From the NCBI GenBank assembly GCA_012799165.1, contig JAAZLU010000103.1, positions 1 through 6,783 on the forward strand: a stretch of DNA of 6,783 bases, in the 5' to 3' direction. Position 1 is the stretch's first letter. Each line of letters begins with the position of its first letter. The translations under genes and the position numbers were made by a program. The notes beneath the pieces were generated by a model. It was given only the letters and a program-made list of their open reading frames with translations, was not told where the DNA came from and did not search any database. This document shows positions 1 to 6,172 of this stretch, in pieces. The stretch comes from Clostridiales bacterium (GTDB taxonomy: Bacteria; Bacillota; Clostridia; Peptostreptococcales; Anaerovoracaceae).

Positions 1-153
1 GAAGGGGAAACCCCCAATGCCGCTGCGGTTGTAGAGGGTTGCAAATTTGCTTCCCGCTGTAAATATTGCTTCGAGCGCTGCCGCTTTGAGGAACCGGAGT
101 TGCGGGAGCTGGCTCCGGGACATAAGATCGCCTGTCATTTGGAGGAGATTTAA
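1..153 (+). CDS. Dipeptide/oligopeptide ABC transporter ATP-binding protein, C-terminal end (partial)
   Basis: This is the final 50 codons of a gene that begins before the window, read in frame 1 and ending at TAA 151-153. The peptide matches the C-terminal extension (oligo_HPY region) of DppD/DppF/OppD/OppF ATPases: a GCKFASRC motif, a later RC pair, a PELRELAPGH stretch and a terminal IACHL. These ATPases sit on the cytoplasmic face of the membrane and power peptide import. Cysteines fall at local residues 14, 20, 27 and 45, the four positions conserved in the family, where a [4Fe-4S] cluster has been described in some Dpp ATPases; C23 is extra. The Walker motifs lie outside the window, so I cannot say whether it is the D or the F subunit. 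The stop is two bases before the next ATG, and the Shine-Dalgarno sequence of that gene (GGAGGAG, 141-147) lies inside this one, so the two are almost certainly cotranscribed. Confidence 0.88.
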   Translation, partial: EGETPNAAAVVEGCKFASRCKYCFERCRFEEPELRELAPGHKIACHLEEI

Positions 154-155
154 AT

Positions 156-1361
156 ATGCAAGCAAAAGGACTGCACAATAATTTTCCTGTAACTCAGGAA
201 GAAATAACGCGTTGGACGATGGATATGGTCTCCATACCCTCCTATCCGGGCATTCCTGCTCAGGAACGCGCCGTGGCGGAGTATATACAGAGAGTTTTTA
301 TCGAGGAGGGTATCCCTTGCCACTTACAGGAGCTGACTGACGATCGTGTCAATGTAATTGCGACATTGAAAGGTAGCGGCGGTGGACGCAGCTTACTCTT
401 TAACGGTCATACGGACACCGTTCCGCCATACGATATGGAGAATGCCTGCGAACCGTATATAAAGGACGGGAGGCTTCACGGGCGCGGCGCCGCCGATATG
501 AAAGGACCGCTCGCAACCATGATGGCTGCCGTCATAGCCGTTAAACGAAGCGGGCTCTCTTTAGGGGGAGATGTGATTTTTACGGGTGTGGCCGGCGAAG
601 AATATGGGAGTATAGGAGCTATTAACCTTATAGAAGCCGGGCTTTCTGCCGACGGTGCCATCGTAGCGGAGCCTTTGTCTACCCCGCTTATAGGCATCGC
701 TCAGCGTGGACTCGAATGGTATCAGGTGGATTTTATAGGACGCGCCGTCCATGGAGGAAGCCAGAGTGCAGGCATAAATGCTATCGAAAAGGCTTCCCGC
801 TTTATAAACGCTGTGGATGAGTTGCTGAAACCTGCCTTGCGAGCTACAACTCATCCGATTATCGGCGAGAGTACGGTGAATATTGCCGTAATCGACGGCG
901 GAACACAGCCGTCCACCGTGCCCGGCCACTGCGTCGTGCAATTCGACAGACGCTTTTTGCCGGGAGTGGAAAAATATGAAGGTGTTACATCTCAACTTCA
1001 GGGACTTTTAGATTCTTTAGCGGCAGAGGATCCGGACTTTCGTGCCGAACTTTCGGTTATGCCCGTAAGCATAATGGAGCACGGATATGTGCATCAGGGC
1101 TTCGAAACCGATCCGGAAGATCCTTTGGTGCGCTGTTGTGTGCAGGCTGGAGAAATTGCGCTGGGCACTCCATTGGAATGCGTTGCCGTTCCCTGCTGGA
1201 CGGACGGCGGATTAATTTCTCATTACGGAAATATACCCACTGTGGTATGGGGACCCGGACATCTGGAGCTGTGCCACAGCAGCGGAGAATATATAGAGCC
1301 GGACGATATGATGCGCTGCGCGAGAGCCTATTTTGAGGCGATTAAGTTGTTCTGCCGGTAA
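156..1361 (+). CDS. M20 family metallopeptidase / ArgE-DapE-type deacylase
   Basis: A 401-residue cytosolic zinc hydrolase of the M20 clan, which cleaves N-acyl groups or short peptides from amino acids with a di-metal centre. The canonical residues are all visible: H85-x-D87 in FNGHTDTVPP, the bridging D114 in GAADMKG, the E148-E149 pair in AGEEYGS (E148 as general base), E172 in VAEPLS, and H374 near the C-terminus. H199 in AVHGG marks the lid/dimerisation domain, about residues 180-290. Length is typical of the family and there is no signal peptide or membrane segment. The ATG start is set by GGAGGAG eight bases upstream, inside the end of the transporter gene. Substrate is not readable from sequence: succinyl-diaminopimelate, acetylornithine, N-acyl amino acids and dipeptides are all possible. 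The neighbouring peptide transporter and two further M20 genes favour peptide or acyl-amino-acid catabolism over biosynthesis. Family assignment is certain, specificity is not. Confidence 0.93.
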   Translation: MQAKGLHNNFPVTQEEITRWTMDMVSIPSYPGIPAQERAVAEYIQRVFIEEGIPCHLQELTDDRVNVIATLKGSGGGRSLLFNGHTDTVPPYDMENACEPYIKDGRLHGRGAADMKGPLATMMAAVIAVKRSGLSLGGDVIFTGVAGEEYGSIGAINLIEAGLSADGAIVAEPLSTPLIGIAQRGLEWYQVDFIGRAVHGGSQSAGINAIEKASRFINAVDELLKPALRATTHPIIGESTVNIAVIDGGTQPSTVPGHCVVQFDRRFLPGVEKYEGVTSQLQGLLDSLAAEDPDFRAELSVMPVSIMEHGYVHQGFETDPEDPLVRCCVQAGEIALGTPLECVAVPCWTDGGLISHYGNIPTVVWGPGHLELCHSSGEYIEPDDMMRCARAYFEAIKLFCR

Positions 1362-1377
1362 AATATAAGCAGCGCCC

Positions 1378-1401
1378 TCTTTGAACAGTTAAATTCAAAG
1401 A
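1378..1401 (+). repeat. Inverted repeat / hairpin between the first two M20 genes
   Basis: TCTTTGAA (1378-1385) and TTCAAAGA (1394-1401) are perfect inverted repeats around an 8-nt loop, in the 98-bp gap after the first M20 gene. The stem is AT-rich and no T-run follows, so it is a poor intrinsic terminator. It could be a processing or stability element in a polycistronic mRNA, or a chance dyad. Confidence 0.35.
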
Positions 1402-1440
1402 ATACGCTCGGAGTTTTTAATACCGAACGGCACCGCGCAG

Positions 1441-1454
1441 ATCCTTGGAAGGAT
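1441..1454 (+). repeat. Short dyad containing the Shine-Dalgarno site of the second M20 gene
   Basis: ATCCTT-GG-AAGGAT is a 6-bp inverted repeat with a two-base centre. Its right arm contains AAGGA (1449-1453), which ends six bases before the ATG at 1460 and is the evident ribosome binding site. Pairing of the arms (at most 5 bp with a 4-base loop) would mask the site. A regulatory role is speculative. Confidence 0.3.
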
Positions 1455-1459
1455 AGATA

Positions 1460-2653
1460 ATGAAATATTTTGAAAGACAAGATGTAATAGAGCTGCTTTC
1501 CAAACTCGTCGGCATAAGAAGCCCTTACTTCGAAGAGGAAGAGATAATGGCCTTTACGAAGAATTGGTGTATGGAAAACGGGCTCAACGCTCGCATTATG
1601 CATTACCACGAAAAAAAGATAACGAATTTCAAGGGGCAAAATGTGCTGGTGGAGCTGAAGGGTCAAGGACCCGGGCCGAAGCTTTGCCTCAACGGGCATC
1701 TGGATACCGTAAAACTTTGTGCCGGCTGGACTAAAAACCCGCTCGGCGAATTGGATGACGATCGCTTTTACGGAGTCGGTTCTTTGGATATGAAGGGTGG
1801 TGTAGTGGCGGAATTGCTCGCTCTAAAGGCCTTCAGGGAAGATTTCGGAGATAGGTTTAAAGGAGAGATTATTGCGAGCTTCGTTTCTGATGAGGAGGGT
1901 CCCTTCGGCCTGGGAACCGATGCAGTAATAGAAGCCGGTTTACTGAAAGGTACGAGTGTTTCTCTGTGCACCGAGCCGAATCCTTTATCCGGTGAAGGAG
2001 AGTTCCCGGCCTTGATTCTGGGTGCCAAGGGCGGTTACGGGCTTGGAATCGAACTTTTTGGAAAATCGGCGCATGCTTCAAAGCCCGAAACAGGCATAAA
2101 TGCTGTTGTAGATGCGGCCGCCGTAGTAGACCGGATAAAACATATAAAGTGCCTGCAAGATCCTCTGCTGGGTTCCGGTGTATACTGTGTTTTAGGCATC
2201 GAGAGCGAAATCGGAGCCTGCAGCGTTCCGGATTTTGCTAAAATACAGCTGTTCAGGCATACCGTGCCCGGAGAGGACAAGAAAACAATAAGTGCGGAGT
2301 TGAAGAAAGCCATAGAAGAGGCCGATATACGCTCCGAATGGAAAATTGTTTTCAGGGATACCCCGAGCGAGGGAACGGATGGGTTTATGCCTTATACGGT
2401 AGATGAAAAACACCCGTATACCAAAATGCTTCTCGGGTCAATAAAGGCTGTCTGTAATAAGGATGCGGTTATTTCGTACTACTTGAGCATAGGCGATTTT
2501 AATTATCTAGGTTCGCGCCTGGATGGAGCCCCCGTGTTTGTCTTCGGGCCTCGCGGAGAGAATATTCACGGCAGCGATGAGTATGTTTATATATCTTCGA
2601 TTCAGCTTATAGCATCCGTCATATACGATTTTATGACGAGACTTTTGCTATGA
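1460..2653 (+). CDS. M20 family metallopeptidase (ArgE/DapE/ACY1-like), second copy type
   Basis: A 397-residue M20 hydrolase, clearly diverged from its upstream neighbour. Active-site residues are intact: H80-x-D82 in LNGHLDTV, D110 in GSLDMKGG, E145-E146 in VSDEEGPFG, E172 in CTEPNPL, H205 in KSAHASKP (lid/dimer domain) and H370 in ENIHGSDEYV. The C-terminal stretch from about 342 (SIGDFNYLG, then VFGPRGENIHG) is the usual M20 closing motif. No signal peptide, so cytoplasmic. The ATG is preceded by GGAAGGA at six bases. It lies 98 bp after the first M20 gene, with no convincing promoter between them, and 55 bp before the third. It probably deacylates or hydrolyses an N-blocked amino acid or small peptide, but the side-chain preference cannot be read from sequence. 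The differing acidic insert around residues 83-105 suggests a different substrate from its neighbour, which is inference. Confidence 0.92.
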   Translation: MKYFERQDVIELLSKLVGIRSPYFEEEEIMAFTKNWCMENGLNARIMHYHEKKITNFKGQNVLVELKGQGPGPKLCLNGHLDTVKLCAGWTKNPLGELDDDRFYGVGSLDMKGGVVAELLALKAFREDFGDRFKGEIIASFVSDEEGPFGLGTDAVIEAGLLKGTSVSLCTEPNPLSGEGEFPALILGAKGGYGLGIELFGKSAHASKPETGINAVVDAAAVVDRIKHIKCLQDPLLGSGVYCVLGIESEIGACSVPDFAKIQLFRHTVPGEDKKTISAELKKAIEEADIRSEWKIVFRDTPSEGTDGFMPYTVDEKHPYTKMLLGSIKAVCNKDAVISYYLSIGDFNYLGSRLDGAPVFVFGPRGENIHGSDEYVYISSIQLIASVIYDFMTRLLL

Positions 2654-2708
2654 TTGAGATGTGGGTTACTATATGGATTAGAATAGGTAGAGATAGAGGT
2701 ATAGAAGT

Positions 2709-4040
2709 ATGGATAACAAATTGGTAAAAATATTCGACTGGGTCGATGAACACAAGGAAGAGATTTTCGAGGATATCTTAGAAAGTGTAGCCATTTACAG
2801 TCCTTCCGAAGACAGAGAAGCCGTGTCTAAAGCGATCGATTGGTTCAGAAACAAAGCCGAGAGCATGGGCTTTGATGTGGACTTGCGAGCGGAGGGTGAG
2901 GTTCTCTCTGCAAAGATGGGAAAGTTTGAGAAAACACTGGGACTCGTTGCGCATTGCGATGTCGTGCCAACTGGAGACCTCGATATGTGGACAAGGAATC
3001 CCTTAGGAGAGAGAGTGGATGGAAAGCTCTACGGCAGAGGTGTTCTCGATAATAAAGGGCCGGCCGTGCTGTGCCTTTGGTGCATGAAGGGGATAAGGGA
3101 GCTAATGGGAGAATATCCCTATTCCATAGAAACTATAATCGGTTCCCGCGAAGAAATTGCTTGGACAGATATAGATAAATACATGGAAGAAGCTTGGCCG
3201 CTTCCCGAATATTCCTTTACACCTGACGGATATTTCCCACTTTACAATAGAGAGAAAGGGTACTGCGATGTAAGATTTATCTTCAAAAAGGAGGGAACTT
3301 CAGAAGAAGCGGAACTCACGGAAATTAAAGCGGCCGATGCTTCAAACTCAGTGCCGGGTATGGCCTATGCGGGCTACGGGGATTTTAAAATTACTGCATA
3401 TGGCAAGGAGGTTCATTCAGCTTCTCCGCACAGAGGCGACAACGCTCTTATAAAATTACTCGGCGAAATGGAGAGATTGGGTGTAGCCGCCAACTCTTAT
3501 GCTGAACTTTATCGCTTCAATAGAGAAAAGCTTTCGAGGTCATTTGATGGCGCAGATAGTTTGTTTCTTAAAAGACATCCGAGAGAAATTAATGGAGAGG
3601 AGATGGGTTATACTACGGCTGTCCCCACGAGAGCATGGCTACAGGGAGATAATCTTATACTGAATATAAATTTGCGAACGGTGTATGGGACCACGGAGCA
3701 GGAATTGCATGAAGGTTTTTCCAAAGTCTGTGAAGAGTATGGGTGCTCTTATGAGATTACAACAATGCAGAACCCCCTTTATGTTTCGAAAGAGATCCCG
3801 TTTTTAAAAGCAATGGGAAATGCATATAGCACAGTAACGGGACGAGAGGCTGAATTCTGCATCGAGGGTGGCACGAGTTACGCCAAAGCCTTCCCGAATT
3901 GCATATCATTTGGCCCTCTTTTCCCGGAAAGTGAAGATACATTCCATGTTCCGGATGAGTATTTGACTGAAGAAGATATTTTAACGGCAGCGAAAATCTA
4001 TCTTGCAAGCTTTTGGTTTTTTCTTGCAAACGAAAAATAA
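2709..4040 (+). CDS. M20 family dipeptidase, PepV/Sapep-like
   Basis: A 443-residue enzyme with the PepV/Sapep layout, the branch of M20 that cleaves dipeptides with an unblocked N-terminus (beta-Ala dipeptides, carnosine-like and general dipeptides in characterised members). Visible landmarks: H82-x-D84 in AHCDVVPTGD, bridging D114 in GVLDNKGP, E148-E149 in GSREE, D173 in FTPDGYFPL, H236 in EVHSASPH, R323 in the NINLRT strand (equivalent to the substrate-carboxylate arginine of PepV), the glycine-rich EGGTSYAK segment, and H413 in EDTFHVPDEYL. It is slightly shorter than Lactobacillus PepV (about 470 residues). There is no export signal. GAGGT at 2696-2700 sits eight bases before the ATG. 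It follows the second M20 gene by 55 bp on the same strand, so it is probably the last gene of the transporter-peptidase unit, completing breakdown of imported peptides. Exact dipeptide preference is unknown. Confidence 0.92.
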   Translation: MDNKLVKIFDWVDEHKEEIFEDILESVAIYSPSEDREAVSKAIDWFRNKAESMGFDVDLRAEGEVLSAKMGKFEKTLGLVAHCDVVPTGDLDMWTRNPLGERVDGKLYGRGVLDNKGPAVLCLWCMKGIRELMGEYPYSIETIIGSREEIAWTDIDKYMEEAWPLPEYSFTPDGYFPLYNREKGYCDVRFIFKKEGTSEEAELTEIKAADASNSVPGMAYAGYGDFKITAYGKEVHSASPHRGDNALIKLLGEMERLGVAANSYAELYRFNREKLSRSFDGADSLFLKRHPREINGEEMGYTTAVPTRAWLQGDNLILNINLRTVYGTTEQELHEGFSKVCEEYGCSYEITTMQNPLYVSKEIPFLKAMGNAYSTVTGREAEFCIEGGTSYAKAFPNCISFGPLFPESEDTFHVPDEYLTEEDILTAAKIYLASFWFFLANEK

Positions 4041-4105
4041 CGGAATTATTAAATCAATCGGGTACAGAGTTCGTTGATGCAAAGGGTTAAATCGTTAAGA
4101 TTTTG

Positions 4106-4774
4106 TTATAAGCTTTTTGCCCTCGTGCGCAATTTGGTGAGCTGCGGAAAACGAGGACCCCAATGCGTATTCACAAGATAATAGTATAGCGCAGTTGCAT
4201 CGCCTTTTTCGAACATGCTAATAATTTCGCGATGCTCTTCATTGACGATGGAATATACTTCGGCTAGTTTTTCCACGGAATCTCCGATAAATACAGCCGG
4301 CACTACTCCACTTTCAGCATTTGAAATTTGAGACAGAATTAATTCATTTGTATTCTTTTGACGATATACCCAGTGAAAATCTCGCTGTAATTTACCGTAC
4401 TCTTCAACATTTCGGTATTTTATAGCTATGTCTATCTTGTCTGCTATCTCTTTCATTCGAGTAATTTCAGTGGCACTTATAGAAGATACTGCTGTCATCG
4501 CGCAGTAAGCATCCAAGAGTCCAAGAAGTTCATAAATGTCAGCTTGTTCTTTTTCGCTAACCATGCGTATGTAAAATCCCCGTCTTGGGAAATAGTCAAG
4601 CAAGCCTTCGGAATTCAGTTGCAACATGGCTTCGCGTGCCGGAGTTCTGCTGACTCCGAGCGCATTACAAATGCTTTGTTCGCTTATTTTGTCGCCGGGG
4701 CAAAAGCTTCCATCTGCAATCCCGTCGGTAAGATATCTGCGCACAATGTTGCGCAGTGAAAGGAGTTCTTGCAT
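4106..4774 (-). CDS. GntR family transcriptional regulator, FCD domain (FadR subfamily)
   Basis: A 222-residue DNA-binding regulator. Residues 1-70 are a winged helix-turn-helix of GntR type: a PGDKISEQ entry, then ALGVSRTPAREAM recognition-helix region, then the wing motif YFPRRGFYI. Residues 75-215 form the helical FCD ligand domain, with H134 (DFHWVY), H181 (EEHREI) and H204 (NTHWG) at the positions of the family's metal-binding histidines; the aspartate usually four residues before the first is Gln130 here. The frame stays open upstream to a TTG at 4876, but I prefer the ATG at 4774: it gives normal family length, has GGAG 11 bases upstream, and a good promoter (4826-4854) lies inside the would-be extension. 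It is divergent from the dehydrogenase-Vor operon and convergent with the dipeptidase gene. FCD regulators usually bind a carboxylic or amino acid, so an amino acid or 2-oxo acid from this pathway is the likely effector (inference). Confidence 0.9.
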   Translation of the reverse strand: MQELLSLRNIVRRYLTDGIADGSFCPGDKISEQSICNALGVSRTPAREAMLQLNSEGLLDYFPRRGFYIRMVSEKEQADIYELLGLLDAYCAMTAVSSISATEITRMKEIADKIDIAIKYRNVEEYGKLQRDFHWVYRQKNTNELILSQISNAESGVVPAVFIGDSVEKLAEVYSIVNEEHREIISMFEKGDATALYYYLVNTHWGPRFPQLTKLRTRAKSL

Positions 4775-4811
4775 AAATAAATACGCTCCGCTTTCGTCCG
4801 TATTACGCAAT

Positions 4812-4819
4812 AGTATACT
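4812..4819. promoter_or_regulatory. Candidate operator dyad at the regulator's transcription start
   Basis: AGTATACT is a perfect 8-bp palindrome centred a few bases downstream of the reverse-strand -10 element (4826-4831), near the expected +1 of the regulator gene. It shares the GTATAC core with the other dyads in this intergenic region, and such cores occur in operators of several GntR regulators. Binding here would give autorepression. GTATAC also occurs by chance inside coding sequence in this window, so confidence is modest. Confidence 0.4.
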
Positions 4820-4825
4820 TCGTGG

Positions 4826-4854
4826 ATTATATTCAATTGTTAGTGCTAAGTCAA
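4826..4854 (-). promoter_or_regulatory. Sigma-70 promoter of the GntR regulator
   Basis: Read on the reverse strand, TTGACT (4854-4849) is followed after exactly 17 bp by TATAAT (4831-4826), five of six and six of six matches to consensus. Transcription would start near 4819, giving a leader of about 45 nt before the ATG at 4774. This also argues against the longer open frame starting at 4876. Confidence 0.72.
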
Positions 4855-4866
4855 GGTAGAAGAAAT

Positions 4867-4878
4867 CTGTATACAATA
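4867..4878. promoter_or_regulatory. Candidate GntR operator, copy 1 of a repeated 12-mer
   Basis: CTGTATACAATA, with a perfect TGTATACA palindrome in its middle, is repeated exactly at 4980-4991. It lies about 13 bp upstream of the -35 element of the regulator promoter. Two identical copies of such a dyad within 113 bp in a divergent control region, beside a GntR gene, make a natural operator pair. Confidence 0.55.
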
Positions 4879-4952
4879 TTTATACATAATATACCAATGT
4901 TATACATGGTTTGTGAGCAAATCCCTCGCTATGCCACATGAATATGTATTGC

Positions 4953-4981
4953 TTGACACACTTTTTTGCCCAATGTATACT
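4953..4981 (+). promoter_or_regulatory. Sigma-70 promoter of the dehydrogenase-Vor operon
   Basis: A perfect TTGACA (4953-4958) is followed after 17 bp by TATACT (4976-4981, five of six to consensus). Transcription should start near 4988, leaving a leader of about 23 nt that holds the ribosome binding site. The -10 hexamer overlaps the tandem TGTATAC sequence, so a bound regulator would block polymerase. Confidence 0.78.
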
Positions 4982-4991
4982 GTATACAATA
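4974..4991. promoter_or_regulatory. Candidate GntR operator over the -10/+1 of the dehydrogenase operon (copy 2)
   Basis: TGTATAC occurs twice head-to-tail (4974-4980 and 4981-4987); the second lies within CTGTATACAATA, identical to the copy at 4867-4878. The stretch 4978-4991 is symmetric at 12 of 14 positions about the TATA centre. It covers the -10 element and predicted start site, the classic place for a repressor. It resembles the GTATAC-centred operators known for B. subtilis GntR and for ExuR/UxuR. Confidence 0.6.
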
Positions 4992-4998
4992 AATATTT

Positions 4999-5004
4999 AG
5001 GAGG
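4999..5004 (+). promoter_or_regulatory. Ribosome binding site of the dehydrogenase gene
   Basis: AGGAGG lies six bases before the ATG at 5011, a perfect Shine-Dalgarno match. It fixes this start and hence the unusually short N-terminus of the enzyme. Confidence 0.85.
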
Positions 5005-5010
5005 CTCAAA

Positions 5011-6159
5011 ATGCTTAATAAGCCTTATATTGTGGTGGAGTGGAACGACACCGAAAGCACGGCAATAGGTTGGCTGTGTATTTATAATTTTGTAAACCAC
5101 TATTGCGGCGGAGGCACTCGCATGCACCCGAGTGTCACCAAGGAAGAGGTTATACGTCTTGCGACAATTATGGGTTACAAATACAATGCGTGCGAATCGA
5201 AGACGACGGGAGGTTGTAAGGCCGGAATTGCGTACGATTATAAAGCTCCTGACGCAAAGGATGTATTGCGGCGATTTTTAACGGCAATCGCGCCGTATAT
5301 AAAAGCGGGGGTATCCATAGGCGGCGACTTGGGTGTCGATTATGCCGATGTTTTGGCCATACTCGACGACATGGGAATCGGCCTGCCCCAGACGAAGGCT
5401 ATGCGCGAGGATCCCGCAATCCAGCAATATATAAGAAACCACGATTCTGCGTGCGCAATGAGCTACGATGGGTTTTTGATGTACGATATGATTACCGGTT
5501 ACGGAGTGGGCGCTGCGCTGGACGAGGCCTGGAAATTTAAAGGGGGAGCTGCCGGAGCTTCGGTGATTGTTCAGGGATTCGGATGCGTCGGTGCTTCGCT
5601 GTGCAATTACCTAGACAAAGCAGGGTATAAAGTTGTCGGTATAGCCGATGCGAATTGCTTGGTCTACTGTGCCGACGGATTGAATGTTAAAAAGCTGATT
5701 GCCACCCGGCTTCCTAAGGGAGAAGTTAATCCCGAGGCCTTCGAAGAGAATTACCTAACAATGAAAAATAGCGAATGGCTTGAACCTCCGTGCGATATTC
5801 TCGTTCCCGCGGCTCTTGAGGACGTTATAAACAAGGACAATGCACATAAAGTAAAGGCTTCTCTGATAGTAGAAGGTGCCAATATTCCCATAACCTCCGA
5901 GGCCGACGAGATACTGAAAAAGATGGGGGTGGACATAGCTGTAGACTTTATTAGCAATATGGGCGGCGTACGCATCTACGAGGCGCTCGTGTTCGGGATA
6001 GTCGATCCTGTTCCTGCGGATATAGTGGAAGATACAGTCTCTCTTATACGTCGCCAGACGCGTCGTGTATTTGAGCAGGCTCAAATACAGGGTCGCAGCC
6101 AAAGGGAAGTGGCGAGAGAGATTTTTGCCCCGTCTGCCTCTGATACCCCTGATTGTTAA
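5011..6159 (+). CDS. Glu/Leu/Phe/Val-type amino-acid dehydrogenase, probably non-glutamate
   Basis: A 382-residue enzyme predicted to deaminate an L-amino acid oxidatively to a 2-oxo acid plus ammonia with NAD(P)+. The catalytic domain (about 1-165) has GGTRMHP at 34-40, lysines K57 (MGYK) and K70 (GGCK) matching the paired catalytic lysines, and D106 in GGDLGV matching the catalytic aspartate. The Rossmann domain (about 180-330) has GFGCVG at 189-194, D213 ending the second strand (suggesting NAD+), EGAN at 288-291 and SNMGGV at 315-320. Length and the short N-terminus resemble leucine/phenylalanine dehydrogenases more than classic 420-450-residue GDHs. The positions that hold the glutamate gamma-carboxylate (K89 and S380 in Clostridium symbiosum GDH) are Gly33 and Tyr323 by my hand alignment, so a hydrophobic substrate is likely. 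Vor-type oxidoreductase genes follow 13 bp later in the same operon, consistent with valine, leucine, isoleucine or a similar substrate. Automatic annotation as glutamate dehydrogenase would probably mislead. Confidence 0.9.
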   Translation: MLNKPYIVVEWNDTESTAIGWLCIYNFVNHYCGGGTRMHPSVTKEEVIRLATIMGYKYNACESKTTGGCKAGIAYDYKAPDAKDVLRRFLTAIAPYIKAGVSIGGDLGVDYADVLAILDDMGIGLPQTKAMREDPAIQQYIRNHDSACAMSYDGFLMYDMITGYGVGAALDEAWKFKGGAAGASVIVQGFGCVGASLCNYLDKAGYKVVGIADANCLVYCADGLNVKKLIATRLPKGEVNPEAFEENYLTMKNSEWLEPPCDILVPAALEDVINKDNAHKVKASLIVEGANIPITSEADEILKKMGVDIAVDFISNMGGVRIYEALVFGIVDPVPADIVEDTVSLIRRQTRRVFEQAQIQGRSQREVAREIFAPSASDTPDC

Positions 6160-6172
6160 GCCGGAGAATCTT

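Noticed and set aside
561..995. Reverse-strand open frame of 144 codons within the first M20 gene, and similar ones elsewhere.
   Set aside because: These are antisense to well-supported genes and show no domain or ribosome-site signal.
2180..2185. GTATAC core inside the second M20 gene (another near 2415) as further operators.
   Set aside because: They are isolated hexamers in coding sequence, without the extended 12-mer or a promoter, and are expected by chance in this composition.
2654..2684. Possible promoter before the dipeptidase gene (TTGAGA at 2654, TAGAAT at 2679).
   Set aside because: Spacing is 19 bp and both boxes are imperfect; readthrough from the upstream genes is a simpler explanation.
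4041..4105. Possible bidirectional terminator in the convergent gap (ATCAA...TTGAT at 4053-4078; AAATC...GATTT near 4089-4104).
   Set aside because: Stems are only about 5 bp, AT-rich, and lack a proper T-run in either direction; I cannot support a terminator.
6065..6172. Longer N-terminus for the ferredoxin subunit.
   Set aside because: It would overlap the last 95 bases of the dehydrogenase gene, has no ribosome site, and would add 36 residues not found in delta subunits.
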